Shown here piece after piece: positions 1-7,601 of a stretch of DNA of 9,552 bases. The notes under the pieces were generated by a model. It was not told the origin of the DNA. It did no database searches and worked only from the letters and a program-made list of their open reading frames with translations. The DNA comes from Flavobacteriaceae bacterium. GTDB taxonomy: Bacteria > Bacteroidota > Bacteroidia > Flavobacteriales > Flavobacteriaceae. The position numbers and the translations under genes are program-made. The stretch spans positions 1 to 9,552 of the forward strand of contig JAESTG010000383.1 in the NCBI GenBank assembly GCA_016763715.1, read 5' to 3'. Numbering within the stretch: the first letter of the stretch is position 1; every line of letters begins with the position of its first letter.

Positions 1-2
1 AT

Positions 3-10
3 TACATTTG
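3..10 (+). promoter_or_regulatory. Bacteroidota -7 promoter box (TACATTTG) for rplY
   Basis: TACATTTG matches the flavobacterial -7 consensus TAnnTTTG exactly. The matching -33 TTTG would fall before the window start, so only half of the promoter can be checked. It would place the transcription start near 15-17, giving rplY a leader of about 45 nt that begins with the hairpin at 15-36. The box match is seen; the promoter role is inferred from the consensus. Confidence 0.5.
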
Positions 11-14
11 CACC

Positions 15-36
15 CCCTTAGCGAAGAAGCTACGGG
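15..36 (+). promoter_or_regulatory. Leader hairpin upstream of rplY
   Basis: CCCTTAGC (15-22) can pair with GCTACGGG (29-36) around the loop GAAGAA, giving seven pairs and one T/C mismatch, followed by TTTT. Its place directly after the -7 box suggests it sits at the extreme 5' end of the rplY mRNA, where it could stabilise the transcript or serve in regulation. It could instead be the terminator of a gene lying before the window. The pairing is seen; the function is not established. Confidence 0.4.
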
Positions 37-59
37 TTTTAAACATATAATAAAAGATT

Positions 60-695
60 ATGAAATCAATTGCAATCAACGGATCTCAAAGAGAAAGCGT
101 GGGCAAGGTAGCAGCCAAAGCCTTACGTAATGCTGGAATGGTTCCTTGCGTAGTATACGGAGGAGATAAGGCTATTCACTTTTCAGCACCTGAATTGGCA
201 TTTAGAAACTTAGTGTACACTCCAGACGTACATACAGTTGTAATTGCCTTAGAAGACGGTACTAATGTGGCCGCCATTCTTCAAGATATTCAATTTCACC
301 CAGTTACCGACCGCATTTTACACATGGATTTCTACCAAATCTTCGACGAAAAAGAAGTGATGATGGAAATTCCAGTACGTGTTTCTGGTAACTCTCGTGG
401 TGTGAAAAATGGTGGTGTGTTACGTATCGTAAACCGTAAACTTAGAGTAAAAGCACTTCCTAGTAATTTGCCAGACTTTATCAATGCAGATATTACCGAA
501 ATGACAATTGGTGATAAAATGTACGTAACGACTATCCCACAGGAAAACTTCAAAATTATGCACTCAGATAACGCAGTTATCTGTCAAGTAAGAACTTCTC
601 GTACTGCTATTGCAGACGGAGAGGCAGAAGCAGCAACTGAAGAGGCTGCAGAAGGAGCTGAAGCAACTGATGCTGAAACGACTACTGAAGAATAA
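60..695 (+). CDS. rplY: 50S ribosomal protein L25 (TL5/CTC family, long form)
   Basis: L25 binds 5S rRNA in the large ribosomal subunit. At 211 residues this is the long TL5/CTC form, not the roughly 95-residue enterobacterial type. Residues 1-95 form the 5S rRNA-binding domain, starting [13 protein letters not shown] and including VVYGG near 32-36 and LHMDFYQ near 87-93. Residues about 100-180 form the second, beta-rich domain, with [17 protein letters not shown] highly acidic Ala/Glu/Thr tail follows from about 185 and probably stays disordered. The ATG at 60 follows an A-rich leader (TAATAAAAGATT) with no Shine-Dalgarno site, as is normal in this phylum. A terminator directly downstream suggests it ends a transcription unit. 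In related genomes the gene often follows prs, which would lie outside this window. Codon usage and length look normal. Confidence 0.96.
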   Translation: MKSIAINGSQRESVGKVAAKALRNAGMVPCVVYGGDKAIHFSAPELAFRNLVYTPDVHTVVIALEDGTNVAAILQDIQFHPVTDRILHMDFYQIFDEKEVMMEIPVRVSGNSRGVKNGGVLRIVNRKLRVKALPSNLPDFINADITEMTIGDKMYVTTIPQENFKIMHSDNAVICQVRTSRTAIADGEAEAATEEAAEGAEATDAETTTEE

Positions 696-723
696 ACCAT
701 TATTTCTTCATAATTTAAAACTA

Positions 724-753
724 AAGCATCTCGTAATTCGGGATGCTTTTTTT
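724..753 (+). terminator. Intrinsic terminator after rplY
   Basis: AAGCATCTCG (724-733) pairs with CGGGATGCTT (739-748) around loop TAATT, ten pairs with one G-T wobble, and the run of T continues to 753. It lies 28 bp after the rplY stop codon and 24 bp before the long-form pth start, so it separates rplY from the pth-ribF unit. Confidence 0.9.
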
Positions 754-776
754 ATTTTTACTGAAATATAAACTGA

Positions 777-1433
777 ATGCTATCCTTTTTCAGAAAATTA
801 TGTAATCTCTCAACGCCCCAAAGCGATGGGATTCCGAAAAAGAATAATGGCACCGAAGGCGATTCCATGAAAAAATACCTTATCGTTGGACTGGGCAATA
901 TTGGCCCCAAATACGAAAATACACGACACAATATCGGTTTTAAAATAGTCGATTTTTTAGCTCGAGAAAATGATCTCACATGGGAAACAGTCAAATTGGG
1001 TGATATGTCCACTCATAAAAAAAAAGGAAGAACATTTATATTGCTCAAACCAAGCACTTTTATGAATTTGAGCGGGAAAGCCATAAAATACTGGTTGGAC
1101 AAAGAGAAAATTCCTTTGGAAAATCTTTTGATAATCACAGACGACCTCAACCTACCCTTCGGAACGCTTCGATTGAAAACTAAAGGTAGCGACGGAGGTC
1201 ATAACGGTTTAAAAGACACCCAACATGTCCTTCAAACCACCAAATACAATAGACTAAGATTCGGGATTAGTGCTACCTTCGGGCAAGGGCGTCAGATTGA
1301 TTATGTATTGGGAGAATGGATTGAAGAAGAAGCGACGCAGTTACCAGAACGGTTAGAAATGGCAGTCAAAATGGTGGAATCGTTTGGCTTGGCAGGAATC
1401 AATATTACTATGAACACCTTTAACGGAAAATAA
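777..1433 (+). CDS. pth: Peptidyl-tRNA hydrolase
   Basis: This enzyme cleaves the ester bond of peptidyl-tRNAs dropped by stalled ribosomes and so recycles tRNA. Seen motifs (218-residue numbering): VGLGNIG at 37-43, NTRHNIGF at 48-55 with the catalytic His51, FMNLSG, and [10 protein letters not shown] with the conserved Asp, followed by GGHNGL. The start is uncertain. ATG at 867 gives 188 residues beginning [11 protein letters not shown], the usual family length. ATG at 777 adds 30 residues beginning [12 protein letters not shown] favour 777 because its upstream sequence is A-rich (GAAATATAAACTGA), as flavobacterial start sites tend to be, whereas the bases before 867 are not, and because no stop codon interrupts the extension. 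The first ten residues could form a short amphipathic helix. ribF follows after a single base, so the two are almost certainly co-transcribed. Confidence 0.95.
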   Translation: MLSFFRKLCNLSTPQSDGIPKKNNGTEGDSMKKYLIVGLGNIGPKYENTRHNIGFKIVDFLARENDLTWETVKLGDMSTHKKKGRTFILLKPSTFMNLSGKAIKYWLDKEKIPLENLLIITDDLNLPFGTLRLKTKGSDGGHNGLKDTQHVLQTTKYNRLRFGISATFGQGRQIDYVLGEWIEEEATQLPERLEMAVKMVESFGLAGINITMNTFNGK

Positions 1434-1434
1434 T

Positions 1435-2367
1435 TTGAAGGAATACAAATCGGCTTCAGCATATAAAAACACCCGCGGAAGTGTGGTAACTATTGGAACC
1501 TTTGATGGAGTACATCTGGGTCACAAAACACTTCTAAAACGTTTGATTTCCAGTGCTCAAAAAAATGATTTGGATTCGGTATTGCTTACTTTTTTTCCAC
1601 ACCCACGCATGGTGCTTCAAAAAGACAGCAATTTAAAACTCATCAATACACTGTCAGAAAAAAAACAACTATTGGAGCGTATTGGGCTCGATCATTTGGT
1701 TGTCCAGCCTTTCACCAAAGAATTTTCTCGACTTACCGCTTTGGAATATGTGCATGATATTTTAGTGAATCAACTGAACGCAAAAAAAATTATCATAGGT
1801 TACGACCATCGTTTTGGGCGCAATCGCACAGCTAATATTGAAGATCTGCGCAAATACGGAATTACTTATGGGTTTGAAGTGGAAGAGATAAGCGCTCAAG
1901 AGTTGGATGAGGTTGCTGTAAGCTCCACCAAAATTCGAAAAGCACTAGAAGTTGGAGACGTCACTACTGCAAATAATTATTTAGGATATTCTTTTATGCT
2001 GAATGGAATTGTCGAAAAAGGAAAAGGCATTGGTAGAACACTCCATTTTCCAACGGCCAACTTAAAAATAGCATCTCAACATAAGATAATTCCGAAGAAA
2101 GGGGTGTATTTGGTTAAATCTAATATTAACAACAACCTTGTTTATGGGCTTACAAGTATTGGCACCAACCCTACAGTAGGAGGCACTAAAATGACCATAG
2201 AAACTTATTTTATGGATATTGAGGCCAATTTATACGAAAGGCACCTTCAACTTAAATTTATTACTCACATTCGTGATGAAGAGACTTTCCAATCTATTGA
2301 TGAGCTTATACAAGCCATTAAAAACGACGAGGTTTTTGCTAGAAATTTCTTAATGGAGTATGAATAA
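1435..2367 (+). CDS. ribF: Bifunctional riboflavin kinase / FAD synthetase
   Basis: The protein phosphorylates riboflavin to FMN and adenylates FMN to FAD in the cytoplasm. The N-terminal nucleotidyltransferase half shows GTFDGVHLGH (21-30, the HxGH-type signature), TFFPHP (52-57), GYDHRFGRNR (122-131) and SSTKIR (163-168, the KMSKS-like loop). The C-terminal riboflavin kinase half starts near 185 and shows GKGIGRTLHFPTAN (196-209), with the PTAN nucleotide/Mg site, and the later SIGTNPTVGG. Its 310 residues match the family length. It starts at TTG 1435, one base after the pth stop; no earlier in-frame start fits, and the known N-terminus would be lost from any later Met. Its last codons overlap the start of the downstream membrane gene by 8 bp, which suggests translational coupling. 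Confidence 0.96.
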   Translation: MKEYKSASAYKNTRGSVVTIGTFDGVHLGHKTLLKRLISSAQKNDLDSVLLTFFPHPRMVLQKDSNLKLINTLSEKKQLLERIGLDHLVVQPFTKEFSRLTALEYVHDILVNQLNAKKIIIGYDHRFGRNRTANIEDLRKYGITYGFEVEEISAQELDEVAVSSTKIRKALEVGDVTTANNYLGYSFMLNGIVEKGKGIGRTLHFPTANLKIASQHKIIPKKGVYLVKSNINNNLVYGLTSIGTNPTVGGTKMTIETYFMDIEANLYERHLQLKFITHIRDEETFQSIDELIQAIKNDEVFARNFLMEYE

Positions 2368-3706
2368 ATTTCTATTCAAACATATAGATAATACAGGCTT
2401 GGTTTTATGGCGAGTCGCCTTTGGATTACTTATTACCATTGAAGCATTTGGTGCAATCGCCACTGGTTGGGTTCGCAGAAATTTTATAGAGCCAGATTTC
2501 ACCTTCAACTTTATTGGTTTTGATTTCTTACAACCGCTGCCTGAAAATGGAATGTATTATTAGTTCGTTCTCATGGGCATTTTTGGTGTCCTTATCACTA
2601 TAGGTTACAAGTATCGTTTTAGCATGTTTTGTTACGCTTTTATGTGGACTTGTGTGTATTTAATGCAGAAAACATCCTACAACAATCACTATTACTTGAT
2701 GATGTTGCTATGCTGGCTGATGGTCTTTTTGCCAGCAAATGGATGGTTTTCTGTCGATGCAAACCGAAACCCAAAGATTAAATCGGCATCGGTTCCGAGA
2801 TGGACATATTTGGTCGTTATTTTACAAGTTTGGATTGTATATACTTATGCATCGGTCGCTAAGCTATATCCAGATTGGTTGGATGGTAGTGTCACTGCCC
2901 TTTTTATGAAAAGCAAGAGTGATTATTGGCTCATTGGCGACTTTCTTCAGCTTTCATGGGTGCATCATATCATGGCCTATGTGGGTATTTTATTCGACTT
3001 GCTTATTGTTCCATTACTTCTGTGGCGGCGTACTCGTTTTGTTGGATTTTGCATTTCTGTATTCTTTCATTTGTTTAATTCCATCGTATTTCAAATCGGC
3101 ATATTTCCTTATATGTCTATGGCTTTTGCCTTATTCTTCTTTTCTTCTGAAACATTACAACGAAGGTTTCTTCCGAAGAAAAAAATATACACAGAAGGGG
3201 AAATTAAAGTACCCTCAAATAAATCGTGGCTCGTTATTGCTATTTCGATTTATTTCATCATCCAAATTGCCTTGCCTCTACGTCATTGGACCTTTCAAGA
3301 CGATGTGCTATGGAATGAAGAAGGGCATCGGCTTGCCTGGCGTATGATGCTTCGAAGTAAAAGTGGGCGTCTCACTATTTACACCCAAGACAAGGCTACT
3401 GGTCAACGAAATAATTACGATTACCGAAGTCTGCTCACAAAAAAGCAAAAACGCTCTATAAGAAGCAAACCAGACCTGATTTGGCAATTGGTTCAACGCA
3501 TCAAAAAAATCGAGACAGAAAAAGGAAACGATGTAGAAATTTTTGTGAATTGTCAAATAAAAGTTAATAACGGATCCTACCATCCTCTGATTGATTCGGA
3601 AGTGGATTTAGCTTCCGTGAAATGGTTGCATTTCCAGCACAACGACTGGATTCTTCCCGCACCTGAAAATTACAGTAGGAAAGTCACTCCTATTAAAGAG
3701 GATTGA
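2360..3706 (+). pseudogene. HTTM-domain vitamin K-dependent gamma-carboxylase-like membrane protein, interrupted by in-frame TAG at 2561
   Basis: Reading one frame from ATG 2360 to TGA 3704-3706 gives 448 codons, about the length of bacterial gamma-carboxylase-like proteins, with a single amber stop at codon 68 (2561-2563). Upstream are 67 residues with the first membrane span (LVLWRVAFGLLITIEAFG). Downstream come further spans and a soluble C-terminal part from about residue 305. Family signatures are clear: QKTSYNNHYYL (His110 matches the NNH of human GGCX, His160), VAKLYPDW (Lys168 matches catalytic Lys218), FHLFNSIVFQIGIFPY, then the C-terminal LPLRHW and W-RMM-RSKSG. The stop falls inside MYY-stop-FVLMGIFG, where Trp (TGG) is the likely ancestral codon, a single G-to-A change. 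ATG 2573, nine bases later, could allow reinitiation of a 377-residue remnant. Start ATG overlaps ribF by 8 bp. Substrate unknown; bacterial members have no proven role that I can name. It could be a recent pseudogene, a split but expressed protein, or a consensus error. Confidence 0.85.
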
Positions 3707-3745
3707 ATTTCTTTATCTTTACATAATAAGCTATAAACCAGAAAT

Positions 3746-3961
3746 GTGGATCTTAATAAAGAAAGAACGCTCCGTTCCAAAAAGGTAAATATATTTCCTG
3801 AAGTTAAAAGTGACATCGTTAACAAAGTAAATCAACACATGGCTATACGACTCAAAAAGGACTAACGCCAAGAACGTATTATTTATTTTATACTTCTTGT
3901 CATTGCCACTATTGTAATTGGCTATTTAACCTCTCGATATGTTTACCCTTCTCTTTTTTAA
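3746..3961 (+). pseudogene. Small single-span membrane protein gene with in-frame TAA at 3863
   Basis: From GTG 3746 a frame runs to TAA 3959-3961 with one internal TAA at 3863-3865. The first part (39 residues, MDLNKERTLRSKKVNIFPEV onward) is charged and hydrophilic. After the stop, RQERIIYFILLVIATIVIGY continues into SRYVYPSLF: basic residues, one strong transmembrane helix and a short tail. Together they read as a 71-residue, N-terminus-in membrane protein whose stop replaced a charged or polar codon (for example GAA or CAA) in a linker. An ATG at 3744 overlaps the GTG but is in another frame and closes after 14 codons. The gene is 39 bp after the carboxylase-like gene, in the same direction. 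I do not recognise the family. That both halves make sense in one frame supports a broken gene, but a short chance ORF cannot be excluded. Confidence 0.55.
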
Positions 3962-3976
3962 TTCTGCATTTCAAGT

Positions 3977-4007
3977 TTTGATATAGGTTACAGTCTATGT
4001 AACTTTG
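3977..4007 (+). promoter_or_regulatory. Flavobacterial promoter for serS (TTTG-N19-TAACTTTG)
   Basis: TTTG at 3977-3980 and TAACTTTG at 4000-4007 are separated by 19 bases, matching the Bacteroidota primary sigma consensus TTTG-N19-TAnnTTTG at every defined position. Transcription would start near 4011-4015, giving a leader of about 15-19 nt before the serS ATG at 4030. This is the best promoter in the window and shows that serS need not depend on read-through from ribF. Confidence 0.75.
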
Positions 4008-4029
4008 CCATCTTAAAATTCTAAGGAAA

Positions 4030-5301
4030 ATGTTACAAATAAACAGCATTCGCGAAAACAAAGATGCCTACATTACTGCTCTGACTAAAAGAGGAATAGA
4101 CGCTAAAGAGGTCTTGGAGGCAGTCTTAAGTGCAGACGAGACTCGTCGTGCCACTCAGGCGCAATTGGACGAAACTCTTTCGCAAAGCAATGTGTTTTCC
4201 AAAGAAATTGGAATGCTCTTCAAAAATGGAGAGGTTCAAAAAGCAAATTTGTTAAAGGAAAAAACTGGACAATTAAAAGATCAGTCTAAAGTACTTCAGG
4301 AAAAATTAAATGATGCAGCGAGTGAATTACAGCAGCTCCTTTATACCATTCCAAATATCCCGAATGAATTGGTGCCAGCTGGCAGTGATGAAAATGATAA
4401 CGAAGAAGTGTTCCGTGAAGGAGAAATTCCTGTGCTTGCAGACGATGCATTACCACACTGGGAGTTAGCCAAAAAATACGATTTAATCGATTTTGAATTA
4501 GGCGTGAAAATTACAGGAGCCGGATTTCCTGTATACAAAGGAAAAGGGGCCAGATTACAACGTGCATTGATTGCTTATTACTTAGATAAAAATACGGAAG
4601 CTGGATATACCGAATATCAAGTACCATATTTAGTTAATGAAGCTTCCGGATTTGGAACGGGTCAATTACCAGACAAAGAAGGGCAAATGTACCATGTAGG
4701 TGTGGACGATTTATATCTTATTCCGACAGCCGAAATTCCTATAACCAATATGTTTCGTGGGGATCTTTTAATGCACAATAAGTTACCTATTACATGTACA
4801 GGTTATACGCCTTGTTTCCGAAGAGAAGCAGGAAGTTATGGCGCACACGTTCGTGGGTTGAATAGACTGCATCAATTTGACAAAGTGGAAATTGTTCGCA
4901 TTGAACACCCAGATAACAGCTATGTTGCTTTGGACGGTATGGTTGAACACGTAAAAGGTATTTTACAAGACCTTCAATTACCATATCGAGTTTTAAGATT
5001 GTGCGGAGGGGATTTAGGTTTTACTTCGACACTCACATACGATTTTGAAGTTTTCTCAACGGCCCAAGATCGTTGGCTAGAGATTTCTTCTGTTTCAAAT
5101 TTTGAAACATTTCAGGCTAACCGACTTAAGTTACGCTTCAAAAGCACCGATGGTAAAAATAAGTTAGTCCATACACTTAATGGAAGTGCTTTAGCCTTGC
5201 CTAGAGTACTTGCTGGAATTTTGGAAAATTATCAAACTCCAGAGGGCATCAAAATACCAGAGGTACTTGTTCCCTACTGTGGTTTTGACATGATTAACTA
5301 A
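4030..5301 (+). CDS. serS: Seryl-tRNA synthetase
   Basis: This class II aminoacyl-tRNA synthetase charges tRNA-Ser (and tRNA-Sec where present) with serine in the cytoplasm. Residues 1 to about 105 form the long helical N-terminal arm that grips the tRNA extra arm; this is visible as charged heptad-like sequence with Gln/Lys/Glu. The catalytic core shows FGTGQLP, the Ser-binding TAE at 233-235, motif 2 FRREAGSYG from 263 followed by RGLNRLHQF, and motif 3 TLNGSALALPR at 382-392. Its 423 residues match the family. ATG 4030 follows the A-rich AAGGAAA; no other start fits MLQINSIRENKD, a normal SerS beginning. Intact and essential, it directly follows the two broken membrane genes and has its own promoter. 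Confidence 0.98.
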   Translation: MLQINSIRENKDAYITALTKRGIDAKEVLEAVLSADETRRATQAQLDETLSQSNVFSKEIGMLFKNGEVQKANLLKEKTGQLKDQSKVLQEKLNDAASELQQLLYTIPNIPNELVPAGSDENDNEEVFREGEIPVLADDALPHWELAKKYDLIDFELGVKITGAGFPVYKGKGARLQRALIAYYLDKNTEAGYTEYQVPYLVNEASGFGTGQLPDKEGQMYHVGVDDLYLIPTAEIPITNMFRGDLLMHNKLPITCTGYTPCFRREAGSYGAHVRGLNRLHQFDKVEIVRIEHPDNSYVALDGMVEHVKGILQDLQLPYRVLRLCGGDLGFTSTLTYDFEVFSTAQDRWLEISSVSNFETFQANRLKLRFKSTDGKNKLVHTLNGSALALPRVLAGILENYQTPEGIKIPEVLVPYCGFDMIN

Positions 5302-5347
5302 ATCAGTTTAATTTCAAGGCTTTTTTTCTTCTGAAAGTGGCTCAATA

Positions 5348-5384
5348 TTTGAGATATTTTTAAGAAATCAAATGCTTATATTTA
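5348..5384 (+). promoter_or_regulatory. Possible weak promoter for the TPR gene
   Basis: TATATTTA at 5377-5384 matches seven of the eight-base frame of TAnnTTTG (final G replaced by A), and TTTG occurs at 5348-5351, 25 bases upstream, longer than the usual spacer of about 19. Transcription would begin at or within a few bases of the ATG at 5389, implying an almost leaderless mRNA. Both deviations make this a tentative call. Confidence 0.3.
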
Positions 5385-5388
5385 CCTC

Positions 5389-7168
5389 ATGCGTAATTTT
5401 ATTCTTCTTTTAGCTATTACTTTTAGCCTACCCTTGTTTGCTCAGAACGAAGCTTTAGGTAAAAACTATTTTGAAAAAGGAGAGTACAAAAAAGCACTCG
5501 CTGTTTTTAAAAAATTGGTGGGTCAAAACCCTAGTCGCACAGATTATTACACCTATATTAAAATCACATCAACAGCTTGAAGAATTTCCAGAAGCCAAAG
5601 CTGTTATTTTGAAACAACTGAGAAAAAGAAGATCGTCCCCAAGGTTTTATGTCGAATTAGGATATAATTACGCACTTCAAAAGAAAGATAGTCTAGCTAC
5701 TGATAGCTATCAAAAAGCGATTGAGGGAGTTCGGGGGAACCCATTTAGTGCATATATCGTGGGAAGAACTTTCTCAGGCTATAGCTTGCTAAATCAAGCA
5801 GCTGAGACCTATGAATTGGGTATGCAGTTGGATCCTGATCGTAATTATAATCCGCAATTAGCAAAAATATATGGAGAACAAGGGAAGTTGGACCTTATGT
5901 TTGAAAAATATATTGAATTAATTCAGAGCAATTCCAGTTATCGAGCAACGGCGCAGCGAAACTTCAGCTTTTATGTAACCGACGACCCAAATAATGAGGC
6001 AAATGCGATGCTTCGGAGAACACTTCTAAAAAAATTACAACAAAAACCAGATGTACTTTTTAATGAATTATTGAGTTGGCTTTTTATTCAGCAAAAGGAA
6101 TTTAAGAAAGCATTCGTGCAAGAAAAGGCTATTTATAAACGCAATGAGGAAGATTTAAGAGGCATCATTGATCTATTGAGAATCACCATTGATGAAGAAA
6201 GATATGTAGATGCGGAGGCCATTGTTAACTTTGTTATTGAAAACGCTCCCACTCCAGAGATGCGTCTGGAAGGGTATCAATATTTGATGAATGTAAAACA
6301 GAAATTGGCAACTCCTGAAGACTATCTAGAGATCGAAGCACAATACAAAGGTTTATTTGAAGAGTTTGGTAACGGCGTATCAACGCTTGCCCTACAAATA
6401 GATTATAATCACTTTCAAGCTATTAAAAATGGGAAGGCAACCGATGCGATTGTAAACCTAAAGAAATTAGCAAAAAACAGGCTCTCCATTTATCAAGAGG
6501 CAAGAGTAAAACTAGAACTGGCAGATATTTTAGTGTTCGACGAGAAATTTAATGAGGCTCTAATTTATTATTCACAGGTTCAGAAAAAGGTGAAGAGCAA
6601 CGTATCGGCTCAAGAAGCACGTTTTAAAGTAGCTCGAACTAGTTATTTTAAAGGAGATTTTGAATGGGCACAAATTCAGCTAGATGTTTTGAAGAAATCT
6701 GCTTCTCAATTGATTGCCAATGATGCCATGCAACTATCTTTAATGATACGTGATAATTCGTTGGAGGACTCGTTGCAAACGGCGCTGAAAAAATTTGCTA
6801 GAGCCGATTTACTTATACTTCAGAATAAAAACAACTCTGCTATTACATTACTACAAGACATACTCGCCAATCATAAAGGTGAAAAAATTGAAGACGAAGC
6901 ACTTTTGAAAATGGGCGAATTATACGAAGCGACACAACAATACGAACAAGCGGAAACCAACTATAAAAAATTAATTGAGTTATATAGCGAGGATATTTTA
7001 GCAGATGATGCCCATTTCCGACTAGCAAAATTATATGAAGGCCCTTTAGCACAACCAAAAAAGGCTAAGGCACTCTATGAACAAATTATTTTCGACTTTG
7101 CAGACAGTATTTTCTTTATCGAAGCTCGAAAACGCTATCGCACCCTCCGTGGAGACGCCATTAACTAA
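5389..7168 (+). pseudogene. Secreted tetratricopeptide-repeat protein, frameshifted near 5555
   Basis: Two frames form one gene. Frame A starts at ATG 5389 with a signal peptide (MRNFILLLAITFSLPLFAQ, cleavage probably near the FAQ) and half a TPR (YFEKGEYKKALAVFKKLV), then stops at TGA 5578. Frame B carries LKSHQQLEEFPEAKAVILKQ and continues, mostly helical, to TAA 7168. Dropping one base around 5555-5557 joins them as DYYTY-LKSHQQLEEF, a continuous TPR of about 592 residues in all. Any start inside frame B, such as TTG 5471, would lose the secretion signal. Further TPR-like units are clear at the C-terminus (ALLKMGELYEATQQYEQAE; DDAHFRLAKLYEGPLAQPKK). The protein would act in the periplasm or envelope as a scaffold; its partner is unknown. 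The gene sits 87 bp after serS and 35 bp before a DUF4286 gene. The lesion may be a true one-base insertion or a sequencing error. Confidence 0.8.
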
Positions 7169-7203
7169 ACTTATCCTTTTACTTCCTATAAATCTAACCT
7201 CCT

Positions 7204-7512
7204 ATGTACATTTACAGCGTTTCTATAAATATTGATGAAAGCATAGAAGATGCTTGGCTCCATTGGATGCAAACTGAACATATCCCAGCTATGCTAGGTA
7301 CTGGAAAATTTAGCAAAGCCTTGATGACGCGGGTGCATGTGGAAGAAGAAATGGAAGGAATTACCTATTCAGTACAATATAGAACAGATAGTAAGGCAAC
7401 TTTAGAAAAATACTATAAAGAAGACGCCGACAAACTTCGAAGTGAGAGCAAACCTTTTGAAGGAAAGTTTATCGCTTTCAGAACAGAGCTTGAAATTATT
7501 TACGAGCAATAA
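7204..7512 (+). CDS. DUF4286 family protein (small conserved cytoplasmic protein)
   Basis: This 102-residue protein of unknown function begins MYIYSVSINIDESIEDAWLHWMQTEHIPAML and ends in a beta-rich ELEIIYEQ. Its alternating strands and helices, and the W-HWM-TEHIP stretch near residues 18-28, resemble the DUF4286 family common in Bacteroidota; a small ferredoxin-like fold is likely. There is no signal peptide, membrane span or catalytic motif I can name. It lies 35 bp after the TPR gene in the same direction and converges on the OmpA-like gene. In related genomes a gene of this type often lies next to rsmA, which here is separated from it by the - strand OmpA-like gene. ATG 7204 is the first start after the upstream stop, so it is well supported. 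Confidence 0.85.
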   Translation: MYIYSVSINIDESIEDAWLHWMQTEHIPAMLGTGKFSKALMTRVHVEEEMEGITYSVQYRTDSKATLEKYYKEDADKLRSESKPFEGKFIAFRTELEIIYEQ

Positions 7513-7533
7513 TAACCTCTATCAATTTTGGCT

Positions 7534-7564
7534 AAAAAGAAACCCGACAGAAAATTCTACCGGG
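7534..7564 (-). terminator. Intrinsic terminator of the OmpA-like gene
   Basis: Read on the - strand, CCCGGTAG (7564-7557) pairs with CTGTCGGG (7550-7543) around loop AATTTT, eight pairs including two G-T wobbles, then TTTCTTTTT. On the + strand the two wobbles become A/C mismatches and the U run is missing, so it is mainly a - strand terminator, 38 bp after the OmpA-like stop. It may still weakly stop transcription arriving from the DUF4286 gene. Confidence 0.7.
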
Positions 7565-7601
7565 CCTTTACGGGGGGTTTATGGAAAATTAGTTAGTTAG
7601 T

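Noticed and set aside
2919..3347. + strand ORF of 142 codons with hydrophobic product inside the carboxylase-like gene
   Set aside because: It is a shifted-frame shadow of membrane-coding sequence; the other frame has clear family motifs.
3308..3583. - strand ORF opposite the carboxylase-like gene
   Set aside because: Antisense shadow of a real coding frame, no recognisable domain and no promoter or neighbour support.
2561..3865. Stop-codon reassignment or recoding to explain the in-frame TAG and TAA
   Set aside because: TAG is not used as the end of any complete gene here (all end in TAA or TGA), which at first fits TAG recoding. But the second lesion is TAA, the main terminator in the window, so one reassignment cannot explain both.
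5302..5345. Possible terminator after serS (GGCTTTTTTTC)
   Set aside because: There is a T run but no convincing GC-rich stem before it; TTTCA/TGAAA pairing is too short and spans the T run.
5471..7168. TPR gene starting at TTG 5471 as a complete protein
   Set aside because: Residues before about 5555 in this frame do not look like TPR sequence, while the other frame over the same bases encodes a good signal peptide and TPR.
7540..7580. Alternative long-range pairing AAACCC with GGGTTT in the convergent intergenic region, suggesting an attenuator
   Set aside because: It competes with the simpler - strand terminator, and there is no gene that it could regulate on the + strand before the OmpA-like stop.
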